Origin: Phyllostachys edulis
Taxonomy: Eukaryota; Streptophyta; Magnoliopsida; Poales; Poaceae
Direction: 5' to 3'
DNA: 64,000 nucleotides
Assembly (NCBI GenBank): GCA_036346405.1
Contig: CM070546.1
Location: 102,120,826-102,184,825, forward strand
The notes beneath the pieces were generated by a model that saw only the letters and a list, made by a program, of their open reading frames with translations, made no database searches and had not been told where the DNA came from. The position numbers and the translations under genes were made by a program. Shown here piece by piece: positions 44,501-55,800 of this stretch (the stretch's first letter is position 1; each line of letters begins with the position of its first letter).

Positions 44501-47493
44501 TTAAACATGTTTTCCTAGGAATTTTAAGAAAGCCAGTTTTAGGTTATTATTCTGTTAGCATGTATCTATAGAATTCTTTGTTTGGATGACACAAACTGAA
44601 AACTGAGATTGTTGAGATTTGAGTTCACAGGAAAGTCGTTTTGTTAAAAACGACGTAGTACTCGTTTTTCCCAAAACGTGAAAATCTGGATTTACGAAAA
44701 CCACTTTTGTAATCCGCAAGTTTGTTACATCATCCAAACAAAGCTTTAGGTTGTTAGGCTCTAAAACTTGTTTAACAAAATCTAGTTTTAGTAAAATATG
44801 AGATCCAAACAAGCCCTAAATAAACATATGAGTTCTAAACTTGAAAAACTAATATGCATAAGGTAATTATCCCTACAACTATAAATTACGATAATTTGCG
44901 GTCTTATCATAAACCACATGCTCGGATGATCTAATTGTCCACGAAGATCCTTATAGTAACATATGCATGTGGCACATATCTATCCACGAAAAATCCCACC
45001 AATTCAAGAGGTGGGAAGGTAGATGACAGATTCACCATCACCACCAAATGTTTTTATAATAGTAAAGATATGGAAGTTAGGGTGTTTCCAGTGAAAATGT
45101 AAATAACCATTGGTTAATGGTCTTGTTATTGATTGTCATATGTAACTTGCGGTTATGCAAAGTTGTAAGTCCAACTTAATCCTGGCAGAAAAAGGTTTTG
45201 TTGGTATAGGATGTTTAATGTTTATTCCTTCTCTTTAAGTTTTAATTAGTTTGGTAAGTCCCTACATATCATTGTTGTGCATCACATATTGTTTGGGCAG
45301 AAGATAGCCCTCCTACCCCATTTTTCCTACTTGAGACCGTGAGAGCCATCCTATGCCAAATTTTCACCAAACAACAGTATTTTATTTCTGTAAGAGGTCA
45401 AATTTATGTAACTTCTATTCAATTGTTTGTTGGATCACATTATTGCATTAACTGCATTGATCACTATTTATCTCTGGTTGTTTGGAAAAAAACTCCTCTG
45501 CTGGTTAACTCATTTGACTTGTAGTTTTATTCAGGGGCTCAATCCAGTAATGTTTACCTTTGCTTTAGTGGGAAACTCGACATATGTAGGAAGGTAACCC
45601 ATGCATGATCATTCAAATTCCATTGTTTGACATTATTCACTGTCTTGATAGCTACATGGCGGAATTTCTATTTGGAATAATTTTCTTAAGTTAGTTACTT
45701 TAGCTGCATCTGTTGTACAAAAATAATGCATTATTTAATCAAAGTTGTTTTTTTGAGGCATTTAATTTGCTTAGTGTAGCAATGTAGTCTGCAAAACACA
45801 TACAAATAGTTTTTTTTTTTGCTGCAATAAAAACTTCTGCTGGCAACTGGCATGTTCTATGTCAAGCAGGTGTCGTCACCTTTTGAAGTTTAATCTCTAA
45901 AATATGAACACATCATCTATTCTATTTGTACTCTTGAAACCCAACTTTCGTTGGTTGTGTTCTACTGTTCTCATATTCCTTCTTTTTCAATGCAGTATAC
46001 TTGTGAATAGCTTGGACTGGTCAAAACTCAGACCAAATCTCCCGTGGCTTGTAGATGTTTGGCGGATGTGTTTTGCTTGATTCTTTTGTATCCTTTGCCG
46101 CTTGCACCTTTTTTCTACTTTGAGCATCTACTTTGAGCATCATCGCTTCCTACTTTCTAATCATTTTCTTTTTATGCAAATATTAAGTCGAACAAAATTT
46201 TGAACTGATTTTGTTTTCAAATAGCAACCATTTCGAATAGGGGAAATTAGCTCAGTGATATCGCGTTAGAGCGTAATTGGAGGAACGACACTCCGTTCGT
46301 GACGCACTGGAAAATAAATAACATCGCGAACACTAAAAAATTAGACGAATGACATCGCCGTCAGTTACTTCCGTTTTCAGATTTTTTTTAAATATAGAAA
46401 CTGAGCTCAAAAAATTATCAATTTTTTTTGTAGAGCCTTCCGACATAGTTTAATTGCTTGTGTGTTTTTTTTTCAAAACTTTATAAGTTCTGATTTTGCC
46501 TCTAAAATTTATTTAAGTATATTGTTTGTAGGAATTTTTTAATATAGAAAATGAGGTCTAAACATTATGAATTTTTTTTCGTGCTCTTTACATAGTGAAC
46601 TTGATTGTGTAATTTTTTAGAACTTTTACAAAATTAATTAATGCAATTTCATAATGTCCTTATATTATGAAATATTAGACTTTCACACAAGACACATTAT
46701 GAAATTGCATTACTTAATGTGGTAAAATTCGAAAAAGTACATAATTAAGTCCACTGTAAGGAGTCTCAAAAAATTCATAATGTTTGGACCTCATTTTCTA
46801 TATTAGAAAATTCCTACAAACAAGATACTTAAATGAATTTTAGAGATAAAATCAGAACGATAAAGTTTTTTAAAAATACACAAACAATTAAACTGTGTTT
46901 GAGACTCCACAAAAAATTGATAATTTTTGAGTTCGCTTATATATTTAAAAATTCGAAACGAAGCAATTGGTATGATGTCTTTCGCCTAATTTTTAGTGTT
47001 CACGATGTTATTTTTCGCTAAGGCCACTTAACGGAGTGTCATTCCTCCAATTACGCTTATAACGCGATGTCATCGAGCTAATTTTTCCTTTCGAATAAGC
47101 ACATATATAAAATTACTGAGAAGGATGTTATATGTTACTTAACCGAAGATGATCGACCCATGTCAGAGAATGACCTATCGTTGGTACTTGACTAAAGATT
47201 GCCAATTGACCATAATGCCGTATCATAATCTAGTAATCTTTTCTGTTGAAGCCATAGAATTTGTCATTTTTTCATCTCTTTTCCATTTATACTTAACGCG
47301 CATCTATGTAAATTAATTCAATACATATGTTGTTTTCTGTGCATCTGGGGCCTGTGGTGTTGTGCGTTGGAGATATGGAGCAATTGTAGCACTGGAATAA
47401 TCCCTTAACCATCTTTCCCAGATTATTCTTCAGTTCCTTTATTTTCATTATCGGAAGCAAAGTGAGCCTGATGAACTCGATAAAGGTGGATAA
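38529..47493 (+). CDS. PQ-loop repeat membrane protein (vacuolar/lysosomal-type transporter family), with frame lesions
   Basis: Twelve coding exons can be traced by GT-AG borders: 38529-38767, 38887-38929, 42037-42063, 42148-42246, 42621-42808, 43077-43248, 43334-43452, 43592-43708, 44030-44050, 45535-45593, 45996-46087, 47422-47493, about 415 residues. It begins MGIFSGTPPPSCPSARHCAE. The first PQ motif is SWGVAEVPQIITNYRQKSTE and the second MGGRLPQIFLN, each in a hydrophobic hairpin. The end is FLYFHYRKQSEPDELDKGG. PQ-loop proteins are seven-helix membrane proteins; relatives such as PQLC2 and Ypq1 export basic amino acids from lysosome or vacuole. A role at the plant vacuole is inference. 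Exon 9 ends in a GC donor (44051). Oddities: an in-frame TGA at 42678, a one-base loss near 43414 and a one-base gain near 46058 break the frame. Intron 2 holds a 2.1-kb LTR element and the last intron an 849-bp hairpin element. Confidence 0.85.
39351..41447 (+). mobile_element. Non-autonomous 2.1-kb LTR element with 145-bp LTRs
   Basis: LTRs are at 39351-39496 and 41304-41447. They begin TGTTGGAGATATTAGGG, end CAAAATCCTACA, and differ by about four substitutions and a 2-base indel. The target duplication is ATTGA at 39346-39350 and 41448-41452. The primer-binding site TGGTATCAGAGCC starts directly at 39497 and a purine tract (TTGAAGGGGAG) precedes the right LTR. The LTR has ACTATAAATAAAGG as a TATA-like word. 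The 1.8-kb interior is GC-rich and has no gag, protease or polymerase, so it depends on a copia-type partner. Overlapping open frames inside are not recognisable. It lies in intron 2 of the PQ-loop gene, in the gene's direction. Confidence 0.9.
44374..44847 (+). repeat. 59-bp tandem repeat split by a MITE
   Basis: GAGTGCCTGTGCTTTGCAAC occurs at 44374 and 44433 (59 bp apart). The 29-base stretch AATAAACATATGAG…CTTGAAAA occurs at 44402-44430 and again unchanged at 44819-44847, on the far side of the MITE. This suggests the MITE landed inside a tandem repeat. Confidence 0.65.
44466..44812. mobile_element. Nested MITE pair with TGTTTGGAT-type inverted ends
   Basis: The outer ends TTGTTTGGATCT (44466) and AGATCCAAACAA (44812) are perfect 12-bp inverted repeats. 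Inside, CTTTGTTTGGATGA (44576-44589) faces TCATCCAAACAAAG (44730-44743), a perfect 14-bp pair, so a related shorter element seems to lie within the longer one. No coding. It sits in an intron (after exon 9) of the PQ-loop gene. No clear target duplication was found. Confidence 0.65.
46240..47088. mobile_element. 849-bp foldback MULE-type MITE with 9-bp target duplication
   Basis: The left end GGGGAAATTAGCTC… and the right end …GAGCTAATTTTTCC are inverted repeats. They extend inwards through ATCGCGTTA, GCGTAATTGGAGGAA and ACACTCCGTT on both arms. The inner AT-rich DNA also pairs with itself (for example ATGCAATTTCATAATG near 46639 against CATTATGAAATTGCAT near 46693), so nearly the whole element is one long hairpin. 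The flanks carry the same 9 bp, TTTCGAATA, at 46231-46239 and 47089-47097, the size expected for Mutator-like elements. There is no transposase. It lies in the last intron of the PQ-loop gene. Confidence 0.88.
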
Positions 47494-47658
47494 AGCTTAA
47501 TGGATAGTAAAGAGAGAATTTCCTTTTCTTGTTCAATGTAAAAGGTTGGTTTTGCTCTGCTTCCCTTTGTTCCTTTTCTTTTTAATGATTGTTCCGCTTT
47601 TGCTATATTTGTTTATGGACTCGAGAGTATCTGCTTTTAATATATTTATCCATTAAGA

Positions 47659-47991
47659 GAATCTAAAGCGTAGTTATTGCGCTTTTTCATCATTTATCTC
47701 TACTTAAATGCTTTGGAAGAAGTCAAGTGGTTGTGTTATGTTGTTTAATAGGATATGCATGATGATTTCTCATTAACTATTTCTTAAATTTAGTATTTCC
47801 TTGGTATGTACGCATGGTGGGCTGTGGATAAATATAAGTGTTAAGAGAATGTAAAGTGTAGTTATTGTAATTTTTTCATTATCTATCCCTACTTAAATGC
47901 TTTGGAAGAGATTAAGTGGTTGTGTTATATTATTTAATAGGGATATGCGTTGTCATTTCTCATTAACCATTTCTTAAATTTGGTATGTACG
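47659..47991 (+). repeat. Tandem duplication of ~150 bp downstream of the PQ-loop gene
   Basis: Copies at about 47659-47810 and 47845-47991 share GAGAATxTAAAGxGTAGTTA, CTTAAATGCTTTGGAAGA, GTGGTTGTGTTAT and TTTCTCATTAAC. They are diverged by point changes. They may lie in the 3' untranslated region or just beyond. Confidence 0.65.
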
Positions 47992-49323
47992 ATGTTGGGA
48001 TACAATTCCTGTTTGATGGAAATCCTTACATATGTATACGGTGGTATATGTTGCGATAAGATGAAATAAAACCTGTAAAATAGTGAGATCCTACAATTTT
48101 TTCCCTTGAATTTGTCCTAAAGAAAAGTTTGCCGTCGAACACTCCTACCCTGAGAACCGGACTATATACCTCTAATTTTCACTCAATTTTTTCTATGAAC
48201 TGGAGATAGAACCTGGCTTGCTAACCATTTCTGTATTTCAGACCTGAAGATACCTCCTACGTCGGGCTCATTCATTTTTGGAACTGCCACGATGCATTTT
48301 TGCTTGCAAGGCCGTCTTGCACACAAGTCCCTGCCCGTGCACAATTGTAGAGCGCAATTTCATTCCTTGGTTGAGGGTGAACGGACCACGGCGTCACATG
48401 GAATGTTTTCTGTTTCCTGTAGTGTTTTTTTGGGCTTTGAAAACTTGCACCAGCGATGTACAATCTGGTCGGATGCTGAGGTTCAAATATGTGTTAACTA
48501 TCATTTTGATCCGTTTGTCTGGGGCTCTGGGCTCATCTTGAATTGCATAGCACACTAGATTTGTCAGGGATTTCCTCTGTTGTACTGGCTGTTCATCTAC
48601 ATTCTCCTCATCTTAACTGAAGATGAGATCCATGTCATCCTTCAAAAGGAAAGTTGATAATGCAATCTTTGTGTGTTTAAAAGAAAAGGATTTGTCGACA
48701 AAACCACGTGAATCTGACATGGTTTATCTATAGTTTTGAGTTTGAGTAGAAGATCGGTCCTAGATGTGATGGTAGGAATTAACTCGTGTCTGCAACTCTT
48801 CATTTCCAGACATAACGCAGCAGTACAACCAGAGTCTGACGTGGGCAGCGGCGGCATGTTTGCTATGTTGTAGCTTTTCTGAAAAGTAGTTTTTGTTTGG
48901 TCTTAAAAAAACAGTTGTTTGAATAAACTTGCAGTTTGGCAGTATAGCTTTTACTCTTTTAGTGAGGCTAACTAACTGACATGAGTAGAGATGTTTGAAA
49001 TACTCAAGGCAAAAGTATGCTTGTTCGATCAAGGGCATTGTGAATGGATTTGTTTTATTTTTGCATGTTTGCATACAAATGTAATTTCAAGCATTAAACG
49101 TTACAGATATGGGATCCTTGCTTTGAAAAATCTACCAAAAAAACACTAAATTTGCAACAAAAAAAAAACCCTGTACATAAAAATATGGACATAATGGTAC
49201 ATAGAGAACTGGTTTTATTGCCAACAGAGAATGAGCATGCATACACAAAAATTTCTGAAGTTTCAACCAAACATACATGTCCAAAGTTTCATTTTTCATG
49301 ACACTCGCATCAACCCGAATATC
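47992..49323. other. Intergenic DNA between the PQ-loop gene and the copia element
   Basis: No protein family was recognised in the short frames on either strand (the longest is 104 residues). Part of it may be 3' untranslated DNA of the PQ-loop gene. No transposon ends were identified. Confidence 0.4.
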
Positions 49324-49381
49324 TGAAAACCTTCTGCATGCGATGTTGGAAATGAAAACCTTCTGCATGCAATGTTGGAAA
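49324..49381 (+). repeat. 29-bp tandem duplication across the copia 5' junction
   Basis: 49324-49352 and 49353-49381 are the same 29 bases with one difference. The unit includes host DNA (GAAAACCTTCTGCATGC), the target duplication and the first nine bases of the LTR (TGTTGGAAA). Confidence 0.85.
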
Positions 49382-52300
49382 TTGTCCCATACGAGTGAGA
49401 CCTATTTTCTATAATTCCAAAACATGTATGGTTTGGTACTATATTGCTAATGCACGGTGAAGATGACCAATATATAAGGTGGAGTCCTTGCCACTTTTTT
49501 GAACATATGACACATGGATGTGGTGGCGTGAGAAGGGCTTTGGCTAGCACACACACGCACGCCGCAGCAGATTCACATATTTTCACAGGAAAATCGCGTG
49601 ACTTGTGACACGCGCTACTTGGCGCACTCAAGTCCACCTTATTTTTGCTTAACCATGCATCTCTCTCCGCTTGAATGAGATTCAAATGTTTGAATTTGAG
49701 GCTTTATTGGGAGTTAATGATAGGCGCTACCATGGGTAAATAGTCAAGTTAAATGTGTCATTATCGTGAGTAAATGGCTATTTAATCGTGTCACCATACC
49801 GCATTTCTCTCTCTATATATATATGCCTAGAGACGCCCAGAGCATAACGCAGAGAACCATCGCCTCCTTTTCTTTTTTTTTCTTCTTTCTACAAACTTGC
49901 AACATCCCAAAAATTTGGTTTGTTTTGAAGTTTTAAAAGAAAAATAACCATTTGAATTTTTCTCGTAAAGTTAAAAGCTTAATTGGAATTTTCGAGTTCA
50001 AAAACGATTTAATATGAATAATGTCAACATCAACTATTATCAAAATTATTTTATTTGTATTCTATGTGCTCGGTGAGCCATCGCCTCTCGCCGCCAGCCC
50101 GAGATCGACGTCGCGTGGTCTTCATGATGCGATCTCTTCGTCTTCAGAGAACCCCCGAGAGCTTCATCGCCATGAAGCCATGCCGCCCGCCGCCGCCGCC
50201 GCTCTATGGTCGCCGCCGGTGTCTTTTGATCAAGGCCACCGAGACCCTCATTGCCTTGTCTAGCTAGCGACACATCCGCCGACGCCAAGAGCCGCTGTCA
50301 CGGATCCGTGTTCGCCGGAGTGTGGCCTGCCGAGCCATCGCGTGGCCTTGCCACTGCTGCACCACGTCGTCACTTTCCGCCCACGTGTCGCTGAGTCATC
50401 GCCACGTCAGCGCTGATTAGGCAAACCAGATCTAAATCAAACATCTCGCTCGGTGAACTTAGTCCACCATGAGCCGTCACGCTGACAAGTGGGTCCCACC
50501 TGTCAGGTGGATTTTCTTTTTCCTTTTTCTTTTCTTTTCGGCTAATTAATCCAGGATTTTTCAATAGAAAAATAATTCGGATTAATCCATAGATTCAATT
50601 TAGGGTATTTTCTTAGGGTTTCAATCTTCTAAAGCTCATATCTTTTGCATATGAACTTCGATTGAGTCCATTCAAATTCTTAAATTCATCTAAATTCAAG
50701 ATCTATTTATCTGAGATTTTTATTTAATTTTTGGAGTTTGTTTTGTCTCTGTTATTTATTTATTTGGTTTATTTGCTTGTTTATGAAAGTAGACGTTGAT
50801 ACTTCGGGAAGTTTTGAGCAAGGAGGAGTATACCAAGATCAAGATCAATCCCAGAATTTATTCCAAGGTAGGCCGTAGTCCTTTGATCATATTAAACCTA
50901 TGATTTCAAAAGTATATTATTTTATACAATTGCATGCTATCTTTATATAAATTGTTTTGGGATTAGTTATTACCTGTTGTCACTATGCCTACTTTGATTA
51001 TTTGAATGCCATGAATCCTTTGTCATCCTAGCATGGATAATTTGAGTTGGACATATTTGTATCACCAACATGGGTATCGTACAAATGCTTAGTTCAGCTT
51101 AGTTACGATGGGTTCATCACATGTGTCATAATGATTAATCTTGACTTAATGAAATATGGAATCGTGGTGGTAAGCCACTGTTGTTAAAATTTGTGTACCA
51201 TGACGGGGTGTGTCATTGGTTTTGGTTAAATAAAATAGTTTTCACTTAGGCGAGTGGTTAGTGGATAGTGGGGTGTTTCATCACGCCGTGGATTTGTGGT
51301 ATTCTCGCCGAGTAACTTGTCAAGAACTTAATCTTGTGCGCCATTGAATCGACCTTTCAGACAACCACATGCCTCGGTATGGGACAGCCTAACCTAGTAG
51401 GCTATTGAGTTTTGGCTTTTGACTACTCGTAGTATTTGGGTGGAGGTGTGTATCCTTTTCTAAGGTCACATCGCGGGACGATTCACCGCATCCCTATCCA
51501 ACGTTGTACGTCAACCATGATGATGTTTTGGATGGCTGTAGGTACAACGGGAGAGTCAATTGTTGAGATAAAATTCCTAAAAGGTTTTGTTGTGGTCAAC
51601 TCGATCCTGTTGATTGCATTTTGTGGGTAAAGTGTACAATTTCGCAGAGTGTCAATTGATCTATTCAATAGCCACATCCTCGCCACGGACATGTCCGGGA
51701 TTTCATACGGAGGTAGAGTTTTTATAAAATGAGTCGGAGAGTGAATGCGATGTTCACTTGACGAATATAATGTTTGTTTGGTGAACAGGTAATTCACTTG
51801 GTGGTTTGTGTCGATTGGTGAATAGGAGATTCACTTATCATGAGTTTGGTTGGGAAGTGAATGGGAAGTTCACTGGTTGTTCCAAAGAAATTGTTTACTT
51901 ACTTATTATTGTTTTCAACTACGCATTTCAATCTATTTATTGTATTTATCGTAAATGCTGCTTTCTGCAAAAGAACCATACAGTTAACCTTTGTCAGGCC
52001 GTGCATGAATACTATTTGCATACATTTTCCTACGGCTTGCTGAGTGCTTTAAGTACTCACGGCTTATGCCTTTGTTGAATCAGTTGAAGAATATTAAGCT
52101 GCTCAGGAGTTCTTTTAGGAGGACTTTAAAGGTTTTACGGGTTAGGATGCATTCTTCACTCGATTGCCTGTGGGCATGTTGATTGGCCTTTTCAAGAGTT
52201 TCGTTCCGCTGTGAGAGTTTATTTGTTTCTTAAGCCCTGCGTGGTAAGTTAAGAAAACGTTGACCATAAGGTTCAGTTATTATTATTATCTGTTACTAGG

Positions 52301-52819
52301 AGATCTTTTTAGTTAAATCGAATAAATGGATGGTATTTCATCACTGTTTCCTATGTGAGCTAGCAACTGATCTAGGACTAGTTCGTATACACGAGGGTTA
52401 CCGAGATGCATTTTCGGTCCCAACAAAACTCGGTTGCTTGTATTGCGCCGTCGAACCTCGCCGACTCTTCTTCTCGACGGCACCGTGAAGAAGGGAGTCA
52501 GATATCCGAGCCATTGTTGCAATGAAGACCGCACGGGGCGCAATAAGGTTTTCGGGCATCGCACATATAAAGCGACCACTCACTTCGTTGATTCATCTAT
52601 GTTTCAGACCGCATTGAGTCTGCTATGCCGCTTCGCCTTCATCGGACCCATCAATAAGCCTTTCGTGTGACTGACTGACTTGTTTACATTTTGTTTTTGC
52701 ATATATTATGAAGTACAATGAGCTGCCTACTGTTAGTGCTGATTTATGCATCATTAGTCATTTGTGATCTTTGTCTTCTATTAAAATCTGGAATTAAAAT
52801 ATTGCCCTCATTTTCAACA
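49373..52819 (+). repeat. 5' LTR of the copia element (49373-49897 plus 52431-52819)
   Basis: Matches the 3' LTR in two blocks around the inserted solo LTR. Shared words: CATGTATGGTTTxGTAC, CACACATGGAT, GTGGCGTGAG, TATATATATGCC, AGACGCCCAGAGCATA, then after the insert TCGCCGACTCTxCTTC and GCGCAATAAGGTTTT. The short TATATATATA word at about 49816 followed by AGACGCCCAGAGC is a likely promoter. Confidence 0.85.
49898..52425 (+). mobile_element. Solo LTR of family L with TSD AAACT, inside the copia 5' LTR
   Basis: Starts TGCAACATCCC and ends GGTCCCAACA. The same 5 bp, AAACT, flank it at 49893-49897 and 52426-52430. Comparison with the 3' LTR (58090-58120) shows that the copia LTR is continuous once it is removed. 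At 2,528 bp it shares its ends and right half with 3467-7244 (GTGGGTAAAGTGTACAAT at 51626, GGACTAGTTCGTATAC near the end). It contains no gag or pol. Short reading frames within (for example 50021-50263) are not genes. Confidence 0.88.
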
Positions 52820-55800
52820 TTCGAGAAACCTTATTTTCAACTTTGTTGCAATACAACAATGACTGGTGCTTCTGATGCTATGAAACCTAAGAGGTTTTCT
52901 GGTCAGAATTTTCGTAGATGGTAGACTAGAGCCAAGTTCTGACTCGTGTCTTTGGGGCTGTGGTGGGTAATCCACCCAAAGATCCATTTACGATTGACCG
53001 CTTTATGCAATTCGATAATGCGAACAACACCGCTCTTGGTCAGATTCTCACCATTCTTGTAGATTAGCTCTACGATGTGTACATGGACTATAAGTCCGCC
53101 ACAGAGTTGTGGGATGCACTAGAGCACAAATATGCAGAGGTAGAGGTAGGTCACTGGCTCTACATGTGTGAGCAATTCTTTGACTTTAGCATGGATGAGG
53201 CTAAGTCTATAGTTGGACAAGCTCATAATCTCCAGCTATTGGTTGGTGAGATTGCACACCTAGGCTTGTCAGATTCGACCATTCTAGTAGATCGCTTCTA
53301 CGATGTGTATATGGACTATAAGTCCGCTATAGAGTTGTGGGATACACAAGAGCACAAATATGCAGAGGCAAAGGCAGTCACCGGCTCTACATGTGTGAGC
53401 AATTCTTCGACTTTAGCATGGATGAGGCTAAGTCCATAGTTGGACAAGCTCATGATCTCCACTATTGGTTGGTGAGATTATGCGACTTGGGCTCTGGTTG
53501 CCTCCTAAGTTTGTGGTCAGGCATTATTGCCAAACTTCCTATTTCTTGGCGGATTTTGCCACTAACTTGAAACACAAGAGGAAGAGATTTCGTTGAAGAT
53601 CTCATTGTCGCCTCGATGTGGAAGAAAAGGCAAGAGCACAAGATGCACTCAACACTTCTGGTCAGAATAATGCAAATTTTATAGAGAAAAAGACTGTTGC
53701 AAAGAAGTACGAATCTAATAAACCAAACAAAACAACTAGCTTTAATAAGAAGAAAACGAGAAAAGATTTGAGAGACATCACCGCTTTGAAAAGCGGAAAA
53801 TATGGTCATATGGCAAAGGATTGTTGCTTCCGCAAGAGTAGAGATGGCGAACATCCAAAGAAGAAGGTCATCAATGTGATCATAAGCGAGGCCTCGACTT
53901 CGTGAGGGTATGGTAATTCTCTTGTTGTTTTTTTCAGATGTCAATCCATCGATTGGTAGGTTGATATCGGTGCTAATGTTCACGATGTTTCGATATTTCT
54001 TTGTTTTCTTCTTACCAGCAAAGCAGGGCTTCCTCTGTTCCTAATGGGAAACGGGTCGCATGCTTCGTTTTGGTGTTGGCACAAAGGATCCAAGCTTACT
54101 TCAGGAAGATTGTCTACTTGAAGAACGTGTGGCATGCTCCTACAATAAACAAGAACATCATTAGTGGTTCGCCCTATATGTGACGGTTATAAGCTAGTCT
54201 TTGAGTCAAATAAAGTTGTAATGTCTAAGTTCAGAATTTTGTTGGTAAAGGCTATGAGAGCGAGGCTTGTTCCGCCTAAGTACTTTAGAGTTTTGTTATA
54301 ATTTGAATATTGCATCCGGTTTAAATAAATGTGAGGCTAATATTTGGCATTCTCGTCATTATATTGGTTTTGATAGCATTACTAGAATGTCCAGATTAGA
54401 TTTAATTCCAAAATGTAAAATTGTCAAAGGATCAAAGTGCTACCATGTGTGTAAGCAAAGCAGCCTCGCAAATCCTTTAAGGGATTAGAGGATGAAAAGA
54501 ACTTGACACCATTAGATTTTGTTCGTTCAAATTTGTGTGAAATGAATGGATTGTTGACAAAAGGAAGCAAAAGATATTTTCTAACTTTTATTGATGATGC
54601 AACACATTACTGCTATGTGTATTTGCTAAAAACTAAGGATGAATCTTTAAACTACTTTAAGACTTATAAGGCCGGGGCTGAGAACCAACTAGAGAAGAAT
54701 TTAAAAGACTAATGTCTGATCATGGAGAAGAGTACATCTCTCATGAATTTTTTCAATTCTGTTCTGAGCATGGAATAGTCCATGAATTTACACCACCATA
54801 TTCACCCCAATCAAATGGGGTAGCTGAGAGGAAAAACCAGACACTAACAGACTTGGTTAATGCCATGTTAGAGAGTGCTGGTATGCCTAAGACATGGTGG
54901 GGGAAGCTATATTGACAACAACTTTCGTCCTAAGTAGAGTAATCACTAAAAATAGTGAGATTACTCCATATGAGGGATGGAAGGAGGAAACCTAATGTCG
55001 ATTTTCTCATGAACTTGGGGGTGTTTGGCAAAGGTCAATATACCATTGCGTAAAAAGAGAAAGCTTGGACCTAAAACAATCGCTTGTATTTTTCTAGGAT
55101 ATGCTCATAATAGCACAAACCTATAGAATTTTAGTAGTTAGATCGAACTCTTGAGATTATTGCTAACACAATAATGGAGTCTAGAGATGCTTCATTCTTT
55201 GATGATTATTTTCCTATGAGAATTGCAGCAAGATTTCACTTAATTGAGAATGTTCAAACCGAAAATATTGAAAGTGAGAATAATCAAACTTCCGAACTTC
55301 CCACCATTTATGAACCAATATGTGATATCCCCGAGGAGGATAACAATCTAGTCACGTAAGCTCCTAGTAGGAGCAAGAGACAAAGGGTTGAGAAAACCTT
55401 TGGTGATGACTTTATTGCATACCACGTGGATGATGTGTCAAAGACTCTTTCAGAGGCTTATCCATCTTCTGATGCTGAGTATTGGAAAGAAGCAGCCCGT
55501 AGCGAGATGGACTCTATCATGGCTAACGTGACCTGGGAGATCACTGATCGTCTTATCGGGTGCAAACCTATAGGATGTAAGTGGATCTTTAAAAAGAAAC
55601 TAAGGCCTGATGGTACTATTGAGAAGTACAAGGCAAGACTTGTGGTTAAGGGTTACACCCAGAAAGAGGGAGAAGATTTCTTTGATACCTATTCTTCTGA
55701 CATCAGACTAACCACCATCAGAGTGCTCCTTACGTTAGCATCTTCCTATGGTCTACATGTCCATCAAATGGACGAAAGACGCCTTTTCTTAATAGAGAGT

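Noticed and set aside
38529..47493. PQ-loop gene as a SWEET sugar transporter
   Set aside because: SWEETs share the fold but have MtN3/saliva motifs. Here EVPQI and RLPQIF, the spacing and the FLYFHYRKQ end fit the PQ-loop repeat family instead.
48272..48558. Overlapping short frames on both strands after the PQ-loop gene
   Set aside because: No family resemblance and mutually overlapping. More likely 3' untranslated or intergenic DNA.
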